A stretch of DNA of 64,000 nt from Topomyia yanbarensis (taxonomy: Eukaryota > Arthropoda > Insecta > Diptera > Culicidae). The stretch lies in contig NC_080672.1 of the NCBI RefSeq assembly GCF_030247195.1, forward strand, positions 250,781,556 through 250,845,555. The letters run 5' to 3'. Both the position numbers and the translations under genes were made by a program. The notes below the pieces were generated by a model. The model had not been told where the DNA came from, ran no database searches, and was given only the letters and a program-made list of their open reading frames with translations. Shown here piece after piece: positions 55,207 to 64,000 of this stretch. How positions within the stretch are numbered: position 1 is the stretch's first letter; every line of letters starts with the position of its first letter.

Positions 55207-57909
55207 ATGGAAAACTTGGCGACTAAATTTCATGGATATTTTCCAACAATTAGTCAATTAGACGACTTAGATGACGTCGTGGATACGACAAACTCATTCA
55301 TATTAGCATCCTACGAAGAAGCTTGTCCACTTCGTACTATTAAATCGACTAGGGGAACCCTTTGGTGGAGGGCTGAGCTTGAAAGAATGAAGAAAGTTAT
55401 GAGAAGAGCTTGGAACCGGCGTCAGCGTGATGACTCCAGGGCTTTCAGGTCAGCTCGTAGTGCATATAAGAAATGTCTTAGATCTGCAGAACGGGCTGGC
55501 TGGCAAAGCCTATGCACTAATGTCTCTAGTCTGAACGAGGCTAGCAGATTAAATAAAATTCTCTCCAAATCGAATGATTTTCAGATGAACTCCTTGAAAA
55601 CCAGAGATGGTGTTTATGTGACGGACGAAAAAGATGTTCTTAATTGTCTCTTCGACACACACTTTCCAGGTTGTATCGATCCGGAGTTGAACAATTTTCA
55701 CAGATCTCATTCTGGTGATTCGGACTCGTGGGCGTTAGCACGCACATTGGTTTCCACTGAATCGGTCAAGTGGGCAGTTGACAGCTTTGCTCCATACAAA
55801 TCACCCGGAAAAGATGGAATACTTCCCGTGCTACTGCAAAAGGGATTTGATATTCTTAAACATGTCTTGAAAAAGATTTTGCTTTCCAGTCTTGCTACCG
55901 GGTATATCCCGAAAGCATGGCGAGAAATAACTGTTAGATTTATTCCCAAAGGGGGGCGCTCAAGCTATGAAGAAGCCAAGAGTTTTAGGCCTATCAGCTT
56001 AAGTTCTTTTCTTCTGAAAGCTTTGGAACGGATAATCGATCATCACATCAGGAACGTTAGTTTAGTTGAATATCCACTGCACAAAATGCAACATGCATAT
56101 CAGTGTGGGAAATACACGATAACTCTGCTTCACGATGTTGTTTACAACATTGAGAAAGCCTTCTCGCTCAAGCAATCTAGCTTGGGTGTATTCCTAGATA
56201 TTGAGGGTGCTTTTGACAATGTGTCCTTCCAGTCTATTCTGGAAGCGACGCGCGGTCATGGGATACCTGCATGTATCTCAGGTTGGATAAACGCAATGCT
56301 TAGTAACCGCATACTTTGCTCGTCACTGCGACAGGCTGAGATACGGAAGTTGAGTATTTGCGGTTGTCCTCAGGGCGGCGTTCTGTCACCTTTGTTATGG
56401 AACTTAGTAGCTGACGGCTTGTTGAAGAAACTCAATGAGCTTGGATTTCCAACCTACGGGTTTGCTGACGATTACCAAATACTAATTACTGGATTTTGCA
56501 TCGGAACAATCTTTGACTTAATGCAACAGGCATTAAGAGCTGTCGAACAGTGGTGTCGACAATTTAAACTTTCAGTTAATCCAAGCAAAACTTCAATGGT
56601 TCTTTTCACGAAGAAGCGAATAACAACCGGGGTTCGTCCCTTGCAGTTCTTTGATTCTGAGCTACTGTGTGCAGATCAAGTCAAATACGTTGGAGTCATA
56701 TTGGATTCCAAACTGAATTGGTCTGCTCACATTGAGTTCAGAGTCAAGAAAGCGTGCATGGCCTTCGGGCAGTGCAGACGAACTTTTGGAAAGGCCTGGG
56801 GTCTCAAACCTAAATACATCTATTGGATTTACACGACAATTGTACGTCCAATACTGTCATACGGATGCCTTGTGTGGTGGCAGAGGGGAGAGGTGGTGAC
56901 AGTCCAGTCAAAGCTAAACCATCTGCAAAGAATGGCGCTCATGGCGTTGACTGGTGCTTTCACCGCGACTCCGACTGCTGCTCTTGAGGCACTTCTAAAT
57001 ATCAAACCATTACACATACACTTAAAACAAGAAGCACTATCATGTGCATACAGACTGCAGGTTACTGGGCTTTGGAACAGTAATCATGTTGATCTTGCTA
57101 CCAGTCATACACGATTGTGGTCACAAATGGTTACATGGGGTGAAGATATTCTTGCTCCCAGCGATATTACACTCACTTGTAGTTTTCCTTACAGGACATT
57201 CCATGTGAAGATTCCCTCTCGAAAGGAGTGGTTGTCTGGCTTTATGGAAAGACAAAAACAAACGCAAGTGGTTTGTTACACTGACGGTTCTCTGATGGAG
57301 GGACGTGTCGGTGCTGGTGTCTACTGTCGTGAAATGAGATTGGAACAATCTCACTCACTAGGTAGATACTGTACTGTATTCCAAGCAGAAATCTTTGCGA
57401 TTATGTGCGGGGTGCAATCGGCCCTTCAACTGAGTTTGTCCGGCAGAGTTATAAACTTCTGCTCCGATAGTCAGGCTGCAATTAAGGCCCTTAGCTCAGA
57501 CAAATCCCGGTCCAAGCTAGTGATCGCGTGCCGAACCCAAATCGAAGAACTAAGCATTGTCAACACTATCTACCTTGTCTGGGTGCCCGGACATTGCGGT
57601 ATTACTGGAAATGAATGGGCTGACGAATTGGCCAGGGCATGTTCAGCGATTGACTTCGTTGGTCCTGAGCCCGCGCTGCCAATTTCGACAAGTTGGATAA
57701 GGGAAAAAATACGGTCCTGGGCTTCGTCCGAGCACCGAAATTATTGGAGAAATCTACAAACGTGTCGCCAAACAAAGGCGTTTCTAGAACAACCATGCCC
57801 AGTGGTTTTGAAAAATCTCTTACATTTTTCGAAGCTTCGGCATGCTGACCAGGGCTTTAACCGGCCACTGCAAACTCAATTATCACATGGCAACTATTCA
57901 GCGCGCTGA
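55207..57909 (+). CDS. LOA-clade ORF2 fragment: reverse transcriptase + RNase H
   Basis: 900 codons. RT: FRPISLSSFLLKALERIID, FLDIEGAFDNVSF near residue 328, CPQGGVLSPLLWNLVADGLL, catalytic GFADDYQILI near 419, KYVGVILDSKLNW. RNase H: CYTDGSLMEGRVGAGVY near 691, FQAEIFAIMCGV, SDSQAAIKAL and VWVPGHCGITGNEWADELAR near 791, all catalytic residues present. Two frameshifts: near 55255 (the preceding frame reads NVKWKTWRLNFMDIFQQLV) and near 57838, after which the ancestral end continues at 57842-58075. The given start Met is an artefact of truncation. Nonfunctional without the endonuclease. Confidence 0.85.
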   Translation: MENLATKFHGYFPTISQLDDLDDVVDTTNSFILASYEEACPLRTIKSTRGTLWWRAELERMKKVMRRAWNRRQRDDSRAFRSARSAYKKCLRSAERAGWQSLCTNVSSLNEASRLNKILSKSNDFQMNSLKTRDGVYVTDEKDVLNCLFDTHFPGCIDPELNNFHRSHSGDSDSWALARTLVSTESVKWAVDSFAPYKSPGKDGILPVLLQKGFDILKHVLKKILLSSLATGYIPKAWREITVRFIPKGGRSSYEEAKSFRPISLSSFLLKALERIIDHHIRNVSLVEYPLHKMQHAYQCGKYTITLLHDVVYNIEKAFSLKQSSLGVFLDIEGAFDNVSFQSILEATRGHGIPACISGWINAMLSNRILCSSLRQAEIRKLSICGCPQGGVLSPLLWNLVADGLLKKLNELGFPTYGFADDYQILITGFCIGTIFDLMQQALRAVEQWCRQFKLSVNPSKTSMVLFTKKRITTGVRPLQFFDSELLCADQVKYVGVILDSKLNWSAHIEFRVKKACMAFGQCRRTFGKAWGLKPKYIYWIYTTIVRPILSYGCLVWWQRGEVVTVQSKLNHLQRMALMALTGAFTATPTAALEALLNIKPLHIHLKQEALSCAYRLQVTGLWNSNHVDLATSHTRLWSQMVTWGEDILAPSDITLTCSFPYRTFHVKIPSRKEWLSGFMERQKQTQVVCYTDGSLMEGRVGAGVYCREMRLEQSHSLGRYCTVFQAEIFAIMCGVQSALQLSLSGRVINFCSDSQAAIKALSSDKSRSKLVIACRTQIEELSIVNTIYLVWVPGHCGITGNEWADELARACSAIDFVGPEPALPISTSWIREKIRSWASSEHRNYWRNLQTCRQTKAFLEQPCPVVLKNLLHFSKLRHADQGFNRPLQTQLSHGNYSAR

Positions 57910-58075
57910 GTCTTTTTCATGTGATCTTTGTGAATCCGACTACGGAACCTCATATCATCTGATATGCAACTGTCCAGCGGTAGCGCAATTGCGATTTCGA
58001 GTCTTATATAGACGAAACCATGTTTGGTCGACTGAAACTCAGAGACATACTAAAGTTTCTTATCCAATGTGGTAA
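57842..58075 (+). pseudogene. Displaced C-terminal tail of the LOA ORF2
   Basis: MLTRALTGHCKLNYHMATIQ, then CDLCESDYGTSYHLICNCPA. This Cys/His tail follows RNase H in LOA/R1-type elements, here in the next frame after a frameshift. Confidence 0.7.
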
Positions 58076-58628
58076 AGAGCTTTAGGTTTATTCGCAGGCA
58101 AGTGAGAACTACTTGTGAGTTTAACTTACCTGTTGTTTATTTTTGTTTTGTGCTGTTATTTTTCCCACCCTTCCAATTCTACTTCCCCACACCTCCTTGT
58201 CCTTTCCTTCCGCTCAGGAAATGATGAAAACACACGGCAAGGCACAAATCCCCGACTATGTCCGGGGAAGAATTCAAAATCTGACCCAGTGTTGTAGATG
58301 CCAAGGCTTTGGGCACGGCACAAAAATTGTCATTTGGATTCCAAATGTATGATCTGTGGTGATAAATCGCACACGAAAGATACTTGTCCAGTGAAAAAAC
58401 ACAAAAAGTTTCAAATGCGCTAATTGTAGCGAAAATCATAAATCGAATTTCTGGGGTTGTCCTGTTCAAGAAAAAATTATAAATTCTCGTTCCAGACAAC
58501 AAAAACAACAAATAAAAAATATACCTACTTCTTCAGGTACACTTCAAGAAAACACGCCCAAACGTGTTAATCCGATTCAAAATAGATTAACAACTTCTTC
58601 TTCCTCCGTCACTCCATCCTACAATGGT

Positions 58629-58898
58629 GTGTCATCTTATGCTTCAGTGGAAGGTAGCAATGAAAAAATAACGGCTACAACTACCACGCCTTCAATCTCG
58701 TTTGCACCCAACGCTTCCTTTAGTCCAATGGATCTAGGCAGCGTAACGGAAGAAAAATTAAAATACTTACAGGAGGCTATGTTACCTATGATGATTGCCA
58801 TGTTAAATTCTACCTCCATGTTTGAAGCTTTTCAAGCGGGTTGGGAATTTACTAACAAAATTGTAATGAAATTAAAGTTTAACAATGACTTTAAATAA
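58629..58898 (+). pseudogene. Juan-like ORF1 C-terminus
   Basis: Ser/Thr-rich then helical tail (SYASVEGSNEKITATTTT, LKYLQEAMLPMMIAMLNSTS, EFTNKIVMKLKFNNDFK). The stop overlaps the ORF2 start by a few bases, the usual gag/pol arrangement in Jockey-clade elements. The frame upstream is broken in the zinc-knuckle part. Confidence 0.6.
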
Positions 58899-59375
58899 CC
58901 ATTTAAATTTATTAAATTGGAATTCTCGTTCATTAAAAACGTGCGAAGACTTTTCAACTTCTTGAGGATACATAATGTGCATATAGCCGTTGTGACCGAA
59001 ACTTTTTCAAAACCAAATATTAAATTGAAGAGTAACTCTAATTTTGTTATTGATCGATTTGATCAAATTGTTGGATTCGGCGGAGGAATCGCAATAGCGG
59101 TTAATCGCAGGATCAAACATTCCGTTACGCCGTCTCTTGACACCAAGGTGATCGAGAGTTTGGGTATCGAAGTTGAAACTAATCTTGGTACCATTTTTAT
59201 TGCTGCAGCCTATTTGCCTTTTCAGTGCACTGGCGAGCAAATGAATTTCTTGAAAGGAGACTTACAAAAACTTACAAGAAATCGGTCGAAATTCTTCATA
59301 ATCGGTGATTTTAACGCCAAACACCGAGCCTGGAATAATGCTCAAAGCAGTTCCAACGGTAAACTACTTCTTTAA
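58886..59375 (+). pseudogene. Juan-like endonuclease domain fragment
   Basis: LLNWNSRSLK (after ATG 58886), then in the shifted frame from 58917 HNVHIAVVTETFSKPNIKLK, IVGFGGGIAIAVNRRIKH, AAAYLPFQC and FFIIGDFNAKHRAWNNAQ: the N, E and D-N motifs of AP endonucleases. The C-terminal SDH motif is deleted. Confidence 0.75.
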
Positions 59376-59455
59376 TGATTGCTCTGCTGGTTATTATTCA
59401 ATTTTGTTCCCGAATGGTCCTACATGCTATTCGTCTGTAAGGAATCCATCAACAA

Positions 59456-60475
59456 TTGTTGCAATTAGCATACTTCCCTGAAAGATGGAAAAATACCAAG
59501 ATTATTCCTATTTTGAAGCCAGATAAAAACCCAGCAGAAGCATCTAACTATCGACCAATTAACTTACTCTCTTCTATTAGTAAATTATTTGAAAAAATCA
59601 TCCTAACTAGAATGATGTCACATATCAATGAGAATTCTATTTTTCTTCCCGAGCAGTTTGGATTTCGTATTGGACATTCAACTACTCATCAACTTGTGAG
59701 AGTAACTAACATGATACAGGCAAATATCTCAGAGGGCTATTCCACTGGAGTTGCTCTTCTAGACATCGAAAAAGCTTTCGACAGCGTTTGGCACAAAGGT
59801 TTAATTGCCAAAATGTGAGATTTCAATTTTCCAATTTACATAATAAAGATAATAAAAAATTATCTTACTAACCGTACTTTACAGGTTTCTTATCAGAATT
59901 GTAAATCTAATAAGCTACCCGTTAAAGCAGGCGTCCCTCAAGGATCAAGCGTCGCACCAATACTATACAATATTTTTACCTCTGATCTTCCAAATCTACC
60001 TACAGGCTGTAAAAAGTCACTTTTCTGTGATGATACTAGCATCTCAGCCACTGGGAGAAGTCTTCGTATTATCTGCAGTCGACTGCAACGAAGCTTGAAT
60101 ATTTTCAATGATTACCTGAAAAAATGGAAAATTTCCACTAATGCGGTAAAAACACAATTGATTGTGTTTCCGCATAAGCCAAGAGCTTCTTCTCTTAAAC
60201 CAAATAATAACCATATTATTAAATTTAATGGTTTGAATTTAACGTGAACAGATCAAGTAAAATACTTGGGTTTGATTTACGGTAAAAAACTCACTTTTAA
60301 GGATCACATTGAAGGAATCCAAACAAAATGCAACAAATATATAAAATGTTTATACCCTCTTATAAATAGGATGTCTAGGCTCTGCCTAAAGAACAAATTA
60401 TTAATTTATAAACAAAGATTTAGACCGGCAATGCCTATATGCAGTTCCAATCTGGGCAAGTTGTTGTGCTACTAG
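59456..60475 (+). pseudogene. Juan-like reverse transcriptase fragments
   Basis: 59456-59818 is open: FPERWKNTKIIPILKPDKNP, NYRPINLLSSISKLFEKIIL, EQFGFRIGHSTTHQLVRV, ALLDIEKAFDSVWHKGL. After a stop, other frames give AGVPQGSSVAPILYNIFTSD and FCDDTSISATGRS, where Cys replaces the usual Ala of FADD. Then KYLGLIYGKKLTFKDHIEGI follows. Confidence 0.75.
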
Positions 60476-60592
60476 GAAGAAAACGCTTCAAAGGATTCAG
60501 AATAAAAATCTGAAAATGATTTTGAAGCGTCCTCCCCGGTTTAGCACAAATGAGTTGCACAGACTTGCAAACATAGAAACATTAGAAATTAT

Positions 60593-60761
60593 TATGCAAA
60601 TTCCCAAATGGGAAAATTTTGGACGATACCAAATTTTTTGTGCATAAGGACACATACCTTACATAAAGTAGGGTTTTTGTTTTAGTGTTTCGGATTCTCC
60701 TCGTCAGTAACTAGCACCAACTGGGTGTCTAGTTAGACGATGTATCTAAGCTAGTACCCAA
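60593..60761 (+). mobile_element. 169-bp retroposed insert with 12-bp target duplication
   Basis: Flanked by ATTAGAAATTAT at 60581-60592 and 60762-60773. The empty site is seen in the sister copy near 37598. The insert contains TTTCGGATTCTCCTCGTCAG and ACCAACTGGGTGTCTAGTTA, and may be a SINE or 3' end of a LINE in either orientation. Confidence 0.7.
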
Positions 60762-61384
60762 ATTAGAAATTATGACGAACAGTATTATAAGCCACTTCCG
60801 TCAAAAATCGTTGCAATTTTCAATTGCAACGATTAGCTCTCTTTATAGTTTATAAGTTAGTTTATAAAATTTGTTTAGCTCCTTATTCAGAAGACAAGTA
60901 GGTTTAAAACACCCTACTGAAAAAAATACTTAACTGCGAAAGCATATTATAACTTAATAATAATTAACTGAATCATGTAAACAATAGGGATGAAAAGTCA
61001 CCACTTGTGGCTGAACACCCAATATACTAAATTAGAAACAAAACAATATAATCAAATAGAAAATAATATATAAAAAAATAGTTTAAGTTCACAGTGCCCA
61101 ATTTATATTTTAGCTCTAAGTAATTTTAAGTAAATTTAGTTTAATAACAACAATATATTTAATAAATTTATAATTTAATAAATCTCCGATAACTGATTAC
61201 TCATGTCTGTCATTGCCCTATCTGTATTCTGTCATCTATCCACGTCACTTGTTTTGCGGTAGGGATAGTCCATTCAGGGGTGCGCTAGAACCCAGGGGTT
61301 CGCTAACAAGTACAGTCATCATTTCCAGAAAAAAAACTTCGGTCGAGATCATATAATTTCAAAAATATCAGCTTTGAAGGCTTA

Positions 61385-61760
61385 ACAACTTCGAATAAAT
61401 TTTTCAACATAAAAAGCGCATCTTTTGATATAATAATGTTAGTGGTTAATTCTCCTAGAAATAATTATTGAAAGTTAACTCTTCAAAACTTGGTGTCTTC
61501 AAAACTTAGTGTCTTCAGCAAAGTTGTTGATAACATAATGTTAAACAAATGTTAAAAATGCGAAGGCTACGTGAATGCAGCAAATCGAGTATAAAACGAT
61601 ATTTGATAAAAAATTTTAAACTAGTTCTCATCAATATAATATCAATAATATCAATATAGCTTCAGAAACTCATACCTGGACAGAATGTCAACTTTATTGT
61701 TTATAAATAGCAGAAGAAATTTAACAAATACAGCAATATCAGAATAACTTCTTTTACAGG
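61385..61760. repeat. Dispersed direct repeat, copy 2
   Basis: Partner of 51056-51388. It contains an extra internal duplication (AAAACTTGGTGTCTTC then AAAACTTAGTGTCTTC, at about 61485-61515). Confidence 0.6.
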
Positions 61761-62530
61761 TTTTCTTTCATACATACTCTAATATATTTCAATACCCTGA
61801 ACACACGGAGTATTCATGTCTCCAACAAAGATGTTTGAAATAGCAATTTCGAAAACTTTGCTGAATACATTAAATATCGAACTAAATTCACTCGAAGAGT
61901 AAACTATTCATAGGAGGATTAAGCTTTGCTGTTTTACATTGCAAAATTCTTCAAGCATGCTGAACTTCCAAAGTTGATAGTTTCTAAATAATGTGATTGT
62001 GACCGTAAAAAAAGATTTCGAGTACTTATTTCACTTTACTTCACGATCAAACTCACAACTTGAGAACGAGTCCTTGCATACGAAATTATATTACGTCATT
62101 CAATTCAGTACTAAAATTTACAACAATAATAGCCACTAACGTGAAATATTTTGAAATGTTTATTATATCCAATTGTCTTATAGATGATTACAGTCTTGAT
62201 TGGAGTGGTTGAACCTGCGCCAGTTGGACCATTGTCCAACTAAAAAGTTGCTAAATCCCCAAATTTAATGCAAATTTGCTTTGACAATCCATCTGCAATA
62301 TTTCCATTTGCAAAATTGTCCCTAATCAGTATTTCGGATCATCTCTCCAAAAAATGATAACGATGATTCATTCAGGTATGTTATTTGATATTGACATGAT
62401 TTTACAACTATAGCTGTATAATACAGTTTCAAGATTCCACAATTTTCTAAAAGTCCCCACGATGCTTAAATCAACAGTTTCTCACTGTGGTCATCAGACA
62501 ATATAGTTTCAAAATTATTATTGTACTATC
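61761..62530. other. No feature recognised
   Basis: AT-rich, 3' of a candidate minus-strand gene. Confidence 0.3.
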
Positions 62531-62800
62531 TTTATTTAAATTAGTCAGTATCAATTAATTTGATTTGCTCCTTGGCTACGCCACTGGCAGGCCCTATCAG
62601 TTCCACTGCAGCGTTTGCCGACGGGAAACGCCACCGATACGTTCTGAAAGCACTTTCTTTAGTTGACCCTTTCAATAGTTTCGACGGTTTACTTCCGTTG
62701 TTCAGCAAAAAAATAAATGCAGCTGCTGAGTGGGCTGGAAATGTTGTTTTGAAGTCTGGAATACACACTAACCCAGCCAAAAGTTGTTCAGTAAATTCTT
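62531..62800 (-). other. Candidate terminal exon of an unidentified minus-strand gene, with poly(A) signal
   Basis: The minus strand is open from about 62800 to a TAA at 62543-62541, reading EFTEQLLAGLVCIPDFKTTF ... NAAVELIGPASGVAKEQIKL. AATAAA lies 4 bases after the stop (62536-62531). A possible acceptor AAAAG is at about 62802; an in-frame stop lies further upstream. The overlapping plus-strand frame (62560-62844) is also open, so the coding strand is not certain. Protein not recognised. Confidence 0.3.
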
Positions 62801-62859
62801 TTGAGGTTTTGCATAGTAAAATGAAATATTTTCCAAAATTTTAGCTTTTGGTAGTCCAA

Positions 62860-64000
62860 GATGAAAAAAAAAACAAAAACGAATTATTAACACTAATGCT
62901 GAATTCAAATCTTTGTAACTTTACGAAAGAATGGCATTTTGCCGTTTTCCATTGAACAACAAGCGGATTGTGTATGTTGGAAATAAGACCAGTATTGTTA
63001 GTGGTGCACGATCGATTAGAAAGTACTTACCGTGCCTTATTATTATTTTACTACTACTCAAAAGTGCACCGGTTCAGTACATTGTAACGACATAGGATAC
63101 ATAAATGAAGTAAAAAATTCAAGTTCGTATCTCGGACGGTTGTTTCAGCCCACCTGAAAGGAGCAATATTCCACTAACGCCACCAGCGATTTTCCTCAGT
63201 AAAATATGTCTTGTCTGCTGTTATGCCGTAATTATTAGAGGGGCATGCAGTGTAGCGCAGAGGAAGTTGGTAATGCAACAATCAATAAACTCATTTTATA
63301 GCATGTTCTCACTTTGCAGCAGTCATTATAACAATACTCCGCCCCACTGTTGTAGAATATCATGTTTCCGGCCGGAAGTGGGTAGTACCAGGTCAGTCAA
63401 TGGCGTGATGCAACCTTTACGGGTGAGTTTCCATTGCACTGTGGTCGGAAACGCCAAAAACGTGAACTTAATTCACTAGAGGCCAAACCATCGAATATAT
63501 TCACAGGGTGTCTTTGGAGGAATTGTTCGTATAAATATACCCCACAATCTGATAACAATTCAAATTAGGCATGGCTTACTATGATCGAACTAAAAAAATT
63601 AACTTTTTATACTGGCGAGATAGAAGGTTGGTGTCTTCGACAAAGTTTTAGGAATAGTCATAGTGAAGAATTTTGTTGAAGAACTTGAGCTTGTAGGAGT
63701 AAAGTTTATCGATTTATAAAACGTTTTCTATGACAACCCCCTTAAATCTAGTTTTTTTAATATAACTTTTTTCATTGTAACTTTTCGTGCAAACTATGTA
63801 TAACACAAATGTGTAGGTATCAAAACCACATAATATTGTCGAAGACTGTATGTAAAAATACTCATTTGTTTCAAAGTTATTGAAGATTTTTACATTTTTT
63901 TACACCAACTTCAACTACGTATAAGAAAGAAAGGTGCAAACCAAAATGCACGAACAGGCACTTTTTAACTCTATAAACTATGCACAATAAAGCTAAAAAG
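62860..64000. other. No gene confidently seen
   Basis: 63318-63415 has exon-like edges on the plus strand (TTCTCACTTTGCAG acceptor, then ACGG|GTGAGT) but no recognisable protein. The remainder is AT-rich. Confidence 0.2.

Larger units (their letters stand above)
55197..58268 (+). mobile_element. 5'-truncated LOA-clade (Lian-like) non-LTR retrotransposon
   Basis: Lacks ORF1 and the endonuclease. Retains the RT linker, RT, RNase H, C-terminal Cys/His region and a 3' UTR ending ACTATGTCCGGGGA at 58268. RNase H downstream of RT and the sequence style place it in LOA. It is inserted in the Juan-like gag together with the mosquito repeat at its 5' side. Confidence 0.75.
58269..61035 (+). mobile_element. 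Juan/Jockey-like non-LTR element, 3' part, internally deleted
   Basis: Resumes with the duplicated zinc-knuckle segment, then the gag C-terminus (to 58898). ORF2 starts at 58886 (MTLNNHLNLLNWNSRSLK), endonuclease to 59375, a deletion removing the endonuclease end and the start of RT (about 59440-59460), RT pieces to 60475, and a 3' end at GGCTGAACACCCAATATA. Many frameshifts. A 169-bp insertion lies at 60593-60761. Confidence 0.75.

Noticed and set aside
63248..63300. tRNA-like A box (TAGCGCAGAGG)
   Set aside because: No B box at the expected distance and no cloverleaf.

Overview
The window looks like a transposon-saturated stretch of a mosquito (Culicidae) nuclear genome. I infer this from the mix of mobile elements recognised by eye. 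They are a LOA-clade (Lian-like) and a Juan/Jockey-like non-LTR element, an I-clade (I factor/MosquI-like) element, an RTE/JAM1-like fragment, and ITmD37E-like Tc1/mariner relics. There are also tRNA-derived SINEs of mosquito type and many MITEs with TA, TAA/TTA, TTAA or 4-bp target duplications. The species cannot be fixed from this. Nothing suggests a prokaryote or a virus genome.

The one host gene I can reconstruct fully is a galactokinase / N-acetylgalactosamine kinase (GALK2-like) on the minus strand. It has seven coding exons between 27732 and 12243 and about 471 residues. Six introns are present: five are 53-78 bp, and intron 1 is 13770 bp. Nearly everything from 13829 to 27598 is therefore GALK2 intron 1. 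Weaker host-gene hints are a TATA promoter with a first exon at 5465-5688 (+), a short exon pair at 38166-38604 (+), and a terminal exon with a polyadenylation signal at 62531-62800 (-).

Layout: 1-5000 holds degenerate repeats and small palindromic MITEs. 6229-11232 is a nested repeat complex: inverted AT-rich arms around a 3.2-kb mosquito repeat with a roughly 340-bp internal period. 11240-11580 is a mariner relic. 12243-27732 is GALK2. Its intron 1 carries a pogo-like element (13911-21316) into which a nearly intact 6.0-kb I-clade retrotransposon inserted (14193-20196, 14-bp target duplication). The intron also carries several MITEs and a 2.2-kb foldback element (24816-27015). 29881-35170 is a decayed Ty3/gypsy element on the minus strand, interrupted by an RTE fragment and at least three MITEs.

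36920-37870 is a Juan-like fragment. 39342-50528 appears to be one ITmD37E element split by about 10 kb of later material. That material includes a LOA relic and an 8.2-kb unit bounded by roughly 690-bp, nearly identical inverted repeats (41292-49451). Inside that unit lie a (TA)149 tract, a SINE, MITEs, a 3-kb AT-rich degenerate octamer tract and a Harbinger-like scrap. 52150-61035 is a Juan-like element interrupted by 5.57 kb of LOA element plus mosquito repeat, with a 251-bp direct duplication of the gag zinc-knuckle segment on both sides.

Identity statements are by-eye estimates. Family names rest on protein motifs and remembered family features, not on searches.
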